The notes beneath the pieces were generated by a model. It was given only the letters and a program-made list of their open reading frames with translations. It was not told where the DNA came from and searched no databases. The position numbers and the translations under genes are program-made. Source: Onchocerca volvulus (Eukaryota > Nematoda > Chromadorea > Rhabditida > Onchocercidae). Taken from it: a DNA stretch of 64,000 bases. The stretch spans positions 10,766,621 to 10,830,620 of the forward strand of contig HG738137.1 of the NCBI GenBank assembly GCA_000499405.2. Direction: 5' to 3'. Positions 54,225 through 64,000 of the stretch are shown in pieces. Positions within the stretch are counted from its first letter, which is position 1, and the number at the start of each line of letters is the position of its first letter.

Positions 54225-54532
54225 AAGTAAGGATATCAGATAAGATATCAGGAAAAATGGTAAGGAAAGTTCATCTCGATGCTCATCAATAAATTTCAAA
54301 TATCACGAATAGTTCATACTGATACTCATCAACAAATCTCTGATAATAAAAACAATTAACATCGATGCTTATCAATAAATCTTAGATATCAAGGATAATT
54401 CATCTTGATATTCATTACTATATTTATCACTAAATCTCATATTTCAAGAATAGTTTACCTCGATATTTTCATTAACAAATTTTCAGATACAAGGATAGTT
54501 TATTTCGATATTCATCAACAAATCTTCAGGTG
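54225..54532. repeat. Degenerate minisatellite, unit about 45-55 bp
   Basis: About six drifted copies share AGTTCATCTCGATATTCATC, then AACAAATCT, then AGATATCAAGGAT. Unit length changes between copies, so the array is old. Confidence 0.7.
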
Positions 54533-57500
54533 GGCATATTATTTTACCCTTTAGCATATTCCAAATTTCTTATTGAAGGATCATCATTGAATATTGGAAA
54601 GACGTTGATCATTTTGAAAAAGAAGGTCACTGAAAAAAAAAATGCATAAAAAATTTTGAAATAAAAACAAAGATAAACTTAAATTCATCATCATGCATAC
54701 ATATTATTAAAATTTTAAAATTACATCATTGAAAGAAAAAAATTGTAGCATCTGTTGTAGCAACTTTGAATGGAAACATTAAAAAGTACTGAAATGAAAT
54801 GAAAAAAAAAAAAAAAAAAAGAAGATAATATTAACTAGATTTTAAAAGAAAATATAGTAGTGCAAATGATGAAAAGCATTACTTGCAAAATATTTGTAAC
54901 GAAATTGCTAAAGGAAATAAGTTGAAGTGTAAAAATTAGGTGTAACTTTATAATGGACGTCTAGGATTTCGAAAAAAAAAAAAAAAAAAAAAGAAAAAGA
55001 AAATGAAGAAAGTTTTTTTTTACAATGAGCGATCATGGTGGTATTCATTTTTCGTGTAGTGCACCTGTACTATGTAACACATGCTTGCAGAAAAGAATGG
55101 CCACTGTTATTTGTATATGAGGCATAGGAAATGCTTCAAAATGAAATTAAAAAAAGAAAAAAAAAGAAAATTCATACATTTAACAAAAAAAGTTTCAATT
55201 ATTTTTTTTTTTCTTTTCTAACAGACACAAAATTTTTTATGTGATTGCAACGAATGATTGCAATCATTACTTGCTATAAATAATCATCGCGAAGTACCAT
55301 TTTCCCTCTCCTACTCGATATAATCAACGGGAATACTCAATTAGTCAATTAGTCGCGAATTAGTCATTTGCGATTAATTAGTCAATCAGTCTTGGAAATT
55401 AGTCATTTGCGAAAAAGGAAAAAATGAAATTGAATGTTCCAACTGATATTCATCTCTCTCTGTTTAATGAGAATACGATAAGCAGGTAAAAAGTTGCATA
55501 GATAATACAAGAGTAATAACTAGAAATGAAATTTGAAATGGTTGATAATCCAATTTTATACAGCAGACAAGCTAATCAAACAGCCATAACCTTTGGAAGC
55601 TACGAGATTTTACAGATAGATATTGTGTCGAAGTAGCACGCATGTGATTATCTTCTTATCAGATTGATCTCAAAGCATTCATGTAATGCATTTGTAGCAT
55701 ATGCACAATCGATCTAATATCACTTTTGATGTTGGAATGAGAGTATTTCATAGAAAATGAATTACATTTCATAAAAGCAAAAAAAATTTTTTTTTTCTTT
55801 CCTCATTAATATGAGAGAAAACAGAAGAATGTCTATAATATTCTTTCCTTTGTATTCTAATTACTGTTTTTCTGAAAGTGAGAATAAGTTAAAATCAGTT
55901 ACACTTAATTTAGCATAATTTAGAATAGGTATCTTGATTTAGAGGAGATTTTTCATTCGCCCCTATATATATCAAGGTGAGATGATCGATTTGCATGTCA
56001 GAATTTGCTTCGGACCTTTATCAGAGTTTCCCCAGGCTTCATTCCGCTCATATATAGTTCACTATTTTAAATGGCTTATTTTTCAAACACAGAATAACAT
56101 TATTTTACAAAAAAAAAAAAATGAAAGTTATTGATGACCACCGAAAGGTCAATAAATCTCAAAGGTAATAAATAAGCTTATGATCCATGCATTTGGCAAA
56201 ATGCTACATAGAAGTCTAGAAAATCCTTTAATAATCTTTCACATAGAGAGCTCAGCTTATTACGAATATTCCATTTCGATTGATTATCACTTTTCTAAAA
56301 ATCATTTTATTTTAATGATCATTACAATGAATGAACTAAATCCAAAAATTTACTGATTTGTGCAGTTACATTGCTCTCATGGATGTCCGAGCACTATCGT
56401 AATTGATGTATCATCACTTGCTACTAATCTATCATTTGTAAAATTAGTACCAAATTTTGAATTTTTTTATCCCTGCAATTAATTTCAAAATCGTTAACTT
56501 ATCACAGATTAAATATCCCAGTAAGCATGCAATATTTCCTTGTTTTATTTCAATACTTATATTGCTTATTTTAATTATATTTACTAAATAGATAAAAAAA
56601 AAACTATAGTAAATAGTTTTGTTTATTCAAAATTACTTTAATTACTATAAGAATAACTGATGGTATTAGACAGCATAAAAAAACGCAGCCACATTAGCTT
56701 ATTTCATTGCAATGCTCCTTCACTATAATTAATTTATCGCTATAAATTATATTTAACATCGATATAATCATTACTAAAATATCTACAAAAAACAAATAAA
56801 CATTCATATCATTTACAAGTAATTAGTGATAATGTTAATGAGTTACAGCATATGTTCTAATTGCTAATGATGCATACAATTTATGACTAAATAATATGTC
56901 TATGTCGGCTTGTATATATGAAGTTACATTCATAGAATGCTTCTCAACATTCAGTAATAGTTAGTTTTTGCTACTTAAGAGTGTCGAATTTACAAAAGAT
57001 ATCTGCAATGATATGTTGTAATTACTTTATAGTTGGATGAAAATGAAAATTGTGGAATGTATTTTGCAATATCAAAAATTAATGTTTTTAATTTTGCTAA
57101 TCAAGATGAATGAGGAAAAAAATTGTTTTATTATTGAAATTGATGAAAAAAGTTCTGTTTTGCACTGCGGGATTGAAAAATCACCTACAGTACTGCCTTA
57201 GATTCAAGAAAATAATTTCTAATTGTGATTATAAAAAAAAAAAAAAAAAAAAAAATGCTATGATTGATGGTATTGAAAGGGAGAGGATAAAAGACTTTTC
57301 CTTATAAAAGAAACTTTTTTTTTGCAAAACGAAAGAATACAAATGCGCCTTCTCATATCTCAAAAATGAATAATAAAAAAAAGAAAAGTAAAAAAATCTA
57401 AGCAGACATTTTGAGATTGATGTTAACAATAGTTGTTAAATTTAAAACTAATTTTATCTATTATGTTATATTGCAAATATTCTGTCTCTTTTTAACTTTT

Positions 57501-57892
57501 AAATGCCTTCATGCAATTCATATGATATTGAAATAAGACTCTTTTCGAGACTTAATAGTCAGGTAAATGTACTCTTAATAATCCATTTAACACTTCGTCC
57601 TTTTTTTTTCCTTTCCTCTTCAGACAGCACTTTAACTGAGACTGAATGAATGAAATGAATGGAAATTTTTTTTTTGTTGTCGAAAAATTCTTTATTGAAA
57701 TGACGCTAACTTTTTAAGATTTTTAAACAAGTAACACATACATTAAGTGATTCAAAAAAAAAAAAAAAAAATTTTTTTTTCTCTTCTCTCTTTTCTCTCT
57801 CTCTCTATTAAATTATTTCTTTTTTGCATCATCAAATTTTGTAATAAATTTATTACAAGTCATGCGAATTATAATAAATTGATTGATCTATG

Positions 57893-57938
57893 AAAAATTC
57901 TAACATCAAATTATTGTAAATTTGATGTTAGAATTTTT
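57893..57938. repeat. Perfect 20-bp hairpin with 6-nt loop
   Basis: The arms are 57893-57912 and 57919-57938 around the loop ATTGTA. The arm reads AAAAATTCTAACATCAAATT and pairs at every base. It is too short for a typical animal pre-microRNA and has no flanking stem. It is intergenic. Confidence 0.95.
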
Positions 57939-60900
57939 ACATTTAGGAAAAATTTTAGCCTTAACAATCTTCAATTAGTCAATAGTTCCTTCTTTTTTTT
58001 TTTTTTTTTTTTGTTCGATTATATCGATCCGTAAATGTAAAATGCTAGTGCAACTTTTTTTTTTTGGACTTTTTCAATGCTTTCTTGTCTGAAATTATAT
58101 CCGTGCGACAGCAGACAGACATTTCAAAACATCAAAGACCATTTTTCACTCGTTCAATTATTTAAATTTATGTTACTGATGTTTTTTACAGTTTCTATTT
58201 AACTTTCCTTACTAATTATTATAATTACTTCCGATGACATCTTTCTTCTCTATTGATTATTTCAAAAAAAATTCATATGAAAATCAAAAAAAGTCGAGAA
58301 TGCTAGTTTGATATACGAGATGGAAATATTATCTATTGCTGATTGCAACAATTTGTAAATTTATATGCACATTATTTGGGAGAAATAATAATGAAAAAAA
58401 TAACTAATTATTTTTATTGCTATTCATACAATGCAACTGATAGCATGATAAGTTGTTGATTATTACAGAAGAAATATTTTTGCAGTAGAATGCTCGAAGC
58501 TGAAAATTTGATTTATAGATGCTTATTCAGAAAGGAACATTTTTTATTCAGTTTGTTTCTTTTCATTGATACAATCAAAGGCCTACTTTCATCTATTTCA
58601 GAATTGATAATGAATGAATAAAATGAGAAAAATTTTAACTCTTTGACAAGAAATATAGAATGAATTCTCTCTTACTGTAGAATGGAATTTACTTAATAAG
58701 CATCATTTAGCTGATAAATATCTCAATAAGCAATTATTAAGCATTATTTTAAATGTACTTATTCTTCCCAACTAAAGGTTACATGAGACAAGATGTAATT
58801 AAATGTAGAAATAGAAGAGAATGGAATTGGAAAATTTTTTGAACAAAAAGCTGGATGAGAGGAGGAAAACAAGTTTTTAAAATTGTGCTACTTTCACTAA
58901 ACTTTCCAAACTTTGATTCAAGTAAGCATTTTTTAGCATCTAATTTTTACTTTCCTACCTTGATTTCATTTATAAGATGATATTAACATATACAAGCATT
59001 ATTTATGATTAAAAAAAATTTTCAAAACTATCTGTAACAAATGATTTCCGAATATTTGATATATTAATATTTACAAGTAATTATTTTTTTTTTTTTTTAG
59101 ACCGCTTAGAATTTCACATTTTCAAATTTGAACGATATTGAATAATTTTTCCATTAGTTTTTATCCTACCTTGAATATAGAGTAACAATAATCTTAGTGA
59201 TAAGAAAATACGAATGCTTCAATTAAAAAGTCAAAAAAGATTTGGCAAATTACTTTCGGGTGACGTGAAAGAAAAGATTAAAAAAGTTAAACAGTTGCTA
59301 ATCCAAGGACGAGATGAAATGGATGAATTTTAGTTCAATAATCACATTAATTTTTAATTTAGAACGATAGAATTAGTATAACATTTTGCTGTAGAGAATC
59401 TTTATAGATGATCAGATAGCAAATGAAGTGGAAGGACAACCTGAAATGTGAAGGATAACGATTTTTCCAAATTCAGTGCATTAAAGTTAAAATTGCATTT
59501 CATTTCTTTATGTCTACAAAAGAAATCTCCTTATATTGCTCGAGATTCCGAGCAAAATTCTAACATCTTCTGAATCCATGCATGTGATAAGGAATCTATG
59601 CTTTCTTATAATTATCTATTTATGCCGCCAATGGGTTTGTTTTTTGTTCATTTAGATCTAAGACAATTTCTTTCCTGTTCAATAAGAAACAAGTTCCTCA
59701 AAATTACCTCTGATAATATTGTCTAATTTCTGGGATCTTTCAGAGCATACACGGAATATCTGAAAGAGGATTATTATCTTGACTACAGTATCACCACATA
59801 TCGAAAATTGAAAGAAAAAGAAAAAGTGGTCATTAAAAGATATGTTAAAGTGTTTAAAGTAATGTATCAATGGGAATGAAAGTTGGAAAAATATGCAATA
59901 ATATCAATTAAAAAAGATAAAACAATGCACTCTGATAAGATTAAACAACAAAATAACATTTACTAGTAGAGGAATGGATTACAAAAAATGTTGTATCTCA
60001 TAGAACTCTTTAGAACAATAACATCTCAATAATTGAATGCAAATGAAAGGAAGAATATGCGAAATACTTAAAAAAGAATTGAAATTCAAAACTAAATACA
60101 AAGTAATGTCATTGTGCAATAAATACTGATGCAAGAATGAAAATTCGATATTTGATACTTAGATACATTATTAAATAAATATGCTTTTATATTATTTTTA
60201 ATGAACACTTCGCATTTTATGTTTTTTTTTCTTTCTTTTTTTTGCTAATAAATTATTTATTTGCTACTTAAAAATGCTAGACAGAAAAAAAATAGATAGA
60301 GTGATTTTCTTATTTGAATTTAAAATGATTTTGTGAGGCAACTTGCAATATTTAGAATGTTGATTGACGAATGCACAATATAACTATGATTCAAAAAGTT
60401 TTCAAAAAGAAATCGAAAGCATTTAAGATGAGAAATGTAATGACCGGGGTCATCGAAAGTTGCTAATGATCAATTGAGATCAGTCATCTAAGCCTGTTCT
60501 CTAATTTATTATACAAAAAGTTTGTTGAAGGATTCAACGTCAGTCGTTCTATGATAATTCATCATTTGAAGTAAAATTGAAATGATAAAAATGGACATCT
60601 CATTTCTTTTGTTTTATGCAATTTTTCTTGACAGATATCATCTACGACACAAACTAAGTCATATATGGTAATTAACTCAATAATTGAACTAAAACATCAA
60701 AATTGCTTACTTGTTTGCTAATTTTTCCCGGGAGAAGTCATTACATCTAAGAAAACATATTCAGCAGATCGATGATATGCATCATAGCATTCTCAGCCGC
60801 ATTGGTCAATAGATAAAGTGCTTATGATTATTTCGACAATCAATATTTCAAAAGTTGAACAAATCGAGCTATGAAGTTTTGCCTTATTTTTACCTGACCT

Positions 60901-61859
60901 CTCAGTACCAACCAATACTTCTTTGATTATCTTCAATTATTTGATTACCTCAATTCTCTGCAAAACTTTCACAACCAAAAGATTCAGAAAATATTTCTCA
61001 AAAATCCTAAAACAATTCTGAAGCAAAGGATCCCGAAGCAAGATGAGAATTTCAATGTTACATAAATAAAAAAACTTATTCTTTAATACAAAAAATCTGT
61101 TAACTGTCATTCATTCTTATTTTGAATAATAAAAATATATCGAATTACAATCATAAAATTTAAAACTGAAAGCAACCGAAAAAAACTTCCCAAATTAACT
61201 TTGCGTAAAGAATCCCAAAAATTCTGTATTATTCAAGAATTGATGGCATACGGAAGAGAATGGTAGAAAAAATATCGTTGGGCCATACTTCAGATGAATA
61301 TTGGAAGATTATTACACATGAAATCATCGATTTGGCATGTCTGGAAGCAAACTTTACTAAATGATTAATTATAAATAGGAATGTGACCAGAGATGAAGAA
61401 GTAATATCAGTAATGCAGGATTCACAAATTATACCAGATCAACGTGTTCGGATTATTTCACGGATATGACGGACGAGATACGACGCATAAATTATGCCAA
61501 TCAACGTGTCCAGATTATTTCATCAATATGACAGAAACATCGACGATTTTATCAGTGATTATAGCAAGGCGCATTTTAACCAATATATCCAAATTATTGT
61601 CCTGATTTACTGAAATCTTTATCACAAATATAGAAATACCGATGATTGTAAGACAAAAAAAAAATAACGGCATAAAATGAAAACAATATGTTACAGCGTT
61701 TATGCCATAAAATGCCTTACATATCATTGTGGCCAGAAAGAAGATTAACCGTATAATTAAAAGATAGAAGAACGGAAAAGTGTAAAATTAGGCACGCAAA
61801 AAAATGGCATGCTAAATATGACATGTCAAGGGACTGAACACAAAGATTCTAGGACTAAT

Positions 61860-61933
61860 GGGTCAAGTAAGGTCAAATTCTATCCAGTGGGTCAAGCAAG
61901 GTCAAGTAAGGTCAAATTCTGTCTAGTGGGTCA
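61860..61933. promoter_or_regulatory. Cluster of AGGTCA-like half-sites with 4-bp spacing
   Basis: GGGTCA and AGGTCA hexamers occur at 61860, 61870, 61889, 61899, 61909 and 61928. Neighbours at 61860/61870, 61889/61899 and 61899/61909 are direct repeats separated by exactly four bases (AGTA or AGCA). This is the DR4 layout recognised by some nuclear receptors. The block is also a small tandem duplication (TCAAATTCT followed by CAGTGGG or TAGTGGG), so the regularity may be mechanical. No gene start is visible nearby. Confidence 0.35.
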
Positions 61934-62754
61934 AGTAAGTAACACGTACAATTTTGATAGTAATAATAAGTAGGAACAATATATGAGAGGCAATAAGTTA
62001 TAAAATCCTTTCTCATTTGCCCTAAGCCATTCCAATCAAATGATGGCGCTATATCCATGAATTCTTTCTTCAGATATTCATCCATTATCTGTTACCCACA
62101 ATGCAAGACATGCATCGATATGCACGCATGCAATATCTTTGTCTGCGTGGGCGTATGTCTGTCTGCGAGTTACGTTACACATTTATTCCATCTGGGAAAA
62201 TTGAAAAGTTAGGAAAGAAGAAAAAATTGCGATAGGATGCATGCTATATACGAAATATAATTTAGGAGTGCATGCATGCTGCATATTTATTAGGCATGCA
62301 TGCACAATCATCCTTTCGGATTAGATCTCAGTAATTGGCCAAATCCGGATAATGAACCGATTTTCATCGAAAGTTGATGTGGCATGCAGCTGCACGCTCA
62401 TTTCGACTTCCATGTGCATCACATATTCGTCTGTGAGCTCTAAGCGAGAGCTGCAATTGCCTCCTTTCCTTCCTAAACGCCTTTTTTTTTTTTTTTTTTT
62501 TTTTGCATTTCACGCATTTTTGCACTAACTACACACCATCCTACAATATATTTTTATACATAAGCAATACTTTTAGACAAACAGACAAATGCGAACAAAA
62601 TCTGTTAAAGTACATGCAGACGTGCATGCATGCAGTGTGTGTGTGTGTTTGTGTATTGATTGCTTATAAATAAATGTATCTCGTAGTTTTATTTTGTTGT
62701 AATGTAACTTTCTGCCTGCACTTTACTATGGACATTTTGCACGACTTGTGCATT

Positions 62755-62832
62755 GATGGATGAATAGACGGACGGACGGATGGACGGACGGATGGACGGA
62801 CATAGATGGACCAACGGATAGACGGATGGATT
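62755..62832. repeat. GACG/GATG tetranucleotide satellite
   Basis: A run of GACG and GATG tetramers (for example GGACGGACGGATGGACGG) is interrupted towards the right by CATAGATGGACCAACG. It is markedly more GC-rich than its surroundings. Confidence 0.9.
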
Positions 62833-62947
62833 GAAGTTCCCTAAGGATTCAGATGACATCAATCCGTCTCGTTTGAATGTCATTCGGAGACAGAATTGTT
62901 GCATTCTTAATTACTACTGCAACTATTGGAAATCTATTAATGAGCTG

Positions 62948-63006
62948 TTTTAAAACTTTAAATTATAATATTTCAAATTAAAACTTCAAATTATAATATT
63001 TCAAAA
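62948..63006. repeat. Two-copy direct repeat, about 28 bp
   Basis: AAAACTTTAAATTATAATAT then TTCAAATT is followed at once by a near-identical copy with AAAACTTCAAATT. The repeat ends just before the short plus-strand frame at 63007. Confidence 0.85.
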
Positions 63007-64000
63007 TGAATGATTTAAAATTGATAGAAGGCCAATTTGATGCTCGAATTCCAGATTTACATATTACAAAAATTGTTGATGAACTTGAAACAATGCTTTG
63101 TTAACAAAGAAAGCAAAAGAGGTATGGAAAGATCGGGAAGAAATTAGTTGTCAACTTACGCACAATTGACAACTTTTCAAAATGATTTGAAAACAGACGT
63201 GAGAATTAAGTTGTTGTTGGCTATTTCCATGAAGGCAAAAAAAAAATTGACGAAAATTACGGTCTATAATATGCATTTTATTACGTAGTGATGAATGAGG
63301 AGAAAAAATGGCTTTTTTTTTTTTTTTTTTTTTTTTTTCAGTAAAATCAACTACAACTATCTTTTCCTACTTTCGACAATATCATGAATTGTCCACTAAA
63401 ATTCGTAAAAAAAAAAAAAAAATAAATTTTTCTCCAATCTGTCCTATCTTTCAAAGTTATAACACGCCTTTGTTAAATTTGTAAAAAATAAACTTCAGTT
63501 GAGTTTATTTTTTTGTTTCATTTTTCCTATTCCAAAAATTTTTCTAATTTGTTACTGCCTTTCGTTATTGTGATAAGATTGATCGTACCTGTCCAGAAAT
63601 TCCGAGCTGAAATTACGAGAACACTTGTTTGATTTTAATTCAAAACACCAGAAACCAATCAAATATTTTTTCAACAGCTATAATAGAAAAAGAAAGTTTG
63701 ACAAAAAGAAAAGAAGTAACCAGACAAAAAGAAAAGAGAGAATGAGATTTGTAGACAAAAGAAGAAAGATAAAAGCGGGCGAAAATGAACGATAGAATTT
63801 TTACACTGAGAGAATTTTTTTGAAGTATAAAAAATCTCCAGTTGATAGGATAACATGGATGAACTTTAGTTCATCCCGAACTTTAACTCATCTATTTTTT
63901 ATGGGAAATAAGTAAACAAATGAGCATGACACTCACAAATAAAATATTAATCAAAAAAAAAAAAAATGAAAATTTGGCAGTAATTAATTATATAATAGTA

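Larger units (their letters stand above)
51446..64000. other. 12.5-kb region without a supported gene
   Basis: The first part holds the 5' flank of the ataxin-1-like gene; a minus-strand acceptor near 51521 hints at an untranslated upstream exon. Beyond that I can support no gene on either strand. The region is AT-rich with many A/T homopolymers of 15-25 bases (for example 54797, 54965, 57999, 62477 and 63310), degenerate tandem repeats, hairpins and motif clusters listed separately. A possible gene relic at about 52170-52590 is described in the findings. Confidence 0.5.

Noticed and set aside
55998..56060. Small plus-strand frame MSEFASDLYQSFPRLHSAHI
   Set aside because: Only 20 residues, no partner exon or motif; not supportable as a gene.
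57759..57785. Long A-run followed directly by a T-run as a possible terminator or hairpin
   Set aside because: A/T homopolymers of this size are scattered all over the window, so there is no reason to give this one a function.
60582..60671. Small plus-strand frame starting MIKMDISFLLFYAIFL that resembles a signal peptide
   Set aside because: The hydrophobic stretch is expected by chance in T-rich DNA, and no downstream exon fits the donor-like GTAATT.
1..64000. Spliced-leader RNA, tRNA, rRNA, CRISPR arrays and complete transposon or retroviral genes
   Set aside because: I looked for the conserved nematode SL1 leader on both strands, for cloverleaf-like GGTTCRANYCC boxes, for regularly spaced repeats with unique spacers, and for reverse transcriptase or transposase motifs. 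I saw none, although a visual scan cannot exclude diverged copies.

Overview
The window looks like nuclear DNA of a parasitic nematode, most likely a filarial worm (Onchocercidae). It is very AT-rich, full of long A/T runs and short repeats, and its genes are broken into many small exons by introns of about 100-1000 bases with AT-rich flanks and GT..AG ends. Two families are nematode-typical: a patched-related (PTR) protein and an eggshell chitin-binding protein with many peritrophin-A domains. The species cannot be fixed from sequence alone. All exon joins below were made by hand from reading frame, splice-site sequence and codon phase. They are not supported by transcripts.

Six protein-coding genes can be supported. 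From left to right: (1) the 3' part of a myotubularin-related pseudophosphatase of the MTMR10/12 type (+, 1-3504, cut by the window edge); (2) a complete HBS1-like ribosome-rescue GTPase (+, 5275-10157); (3) a patched-related transporter-like protein with a sterol-sensing domain (-, 10942-19104, 5' start not found); (4) a small four-pass membrane protein resembling LAPTM (-, 22465-24724); (5) a secreted protein with about 14 chitin-binding peritrophin-A domains resembling CBD-1 (+, 31527-40271); (6) an ataxin-1-like protein with an AXH domain, a short polyglutamine run and an arginine-rich tail (-, 44839-51445).

The genes do not form an operon or a shared pathway; this is an ordinary eukaryotic gene row. 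Genes 1 and 2 are in tandem 1.8 kb apart. Genes 2 and 3 converge with 0.8 kb between them, genes 3 and 4 are in tandem, 4 and 5 diverge across 6.8 kb, and 5 and 6 converge across 4.6 kb. The last 12.5 kb (51446-64000) has no gene I can support. It holds degenerate minisatellites, hairpins, a cluster of GCATG motifs, a cluster of AGGTCA-like half-sites and a GACG/GATG satellite.

The most unusual feature is an 11-copy, 15-bp tandem repeat that fills most of one short PTR intron (16211-16375). Nearly every copy carries a perfect GTAAGT 5' splice-site hexamer on the gene's sense strand. Also notable are a predicted GC-AG intron and a possible 27-nt poison exon in the chitin-binding gene, a 20-nt microexon in the PTR gene, a perfect 28-bp hairpin in an intron, and a possible relic of a histidine-phosphatase gene near 52.2 kb. 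I found no viral, CRISPR, rRNA, tRNA or clear transposon gene.
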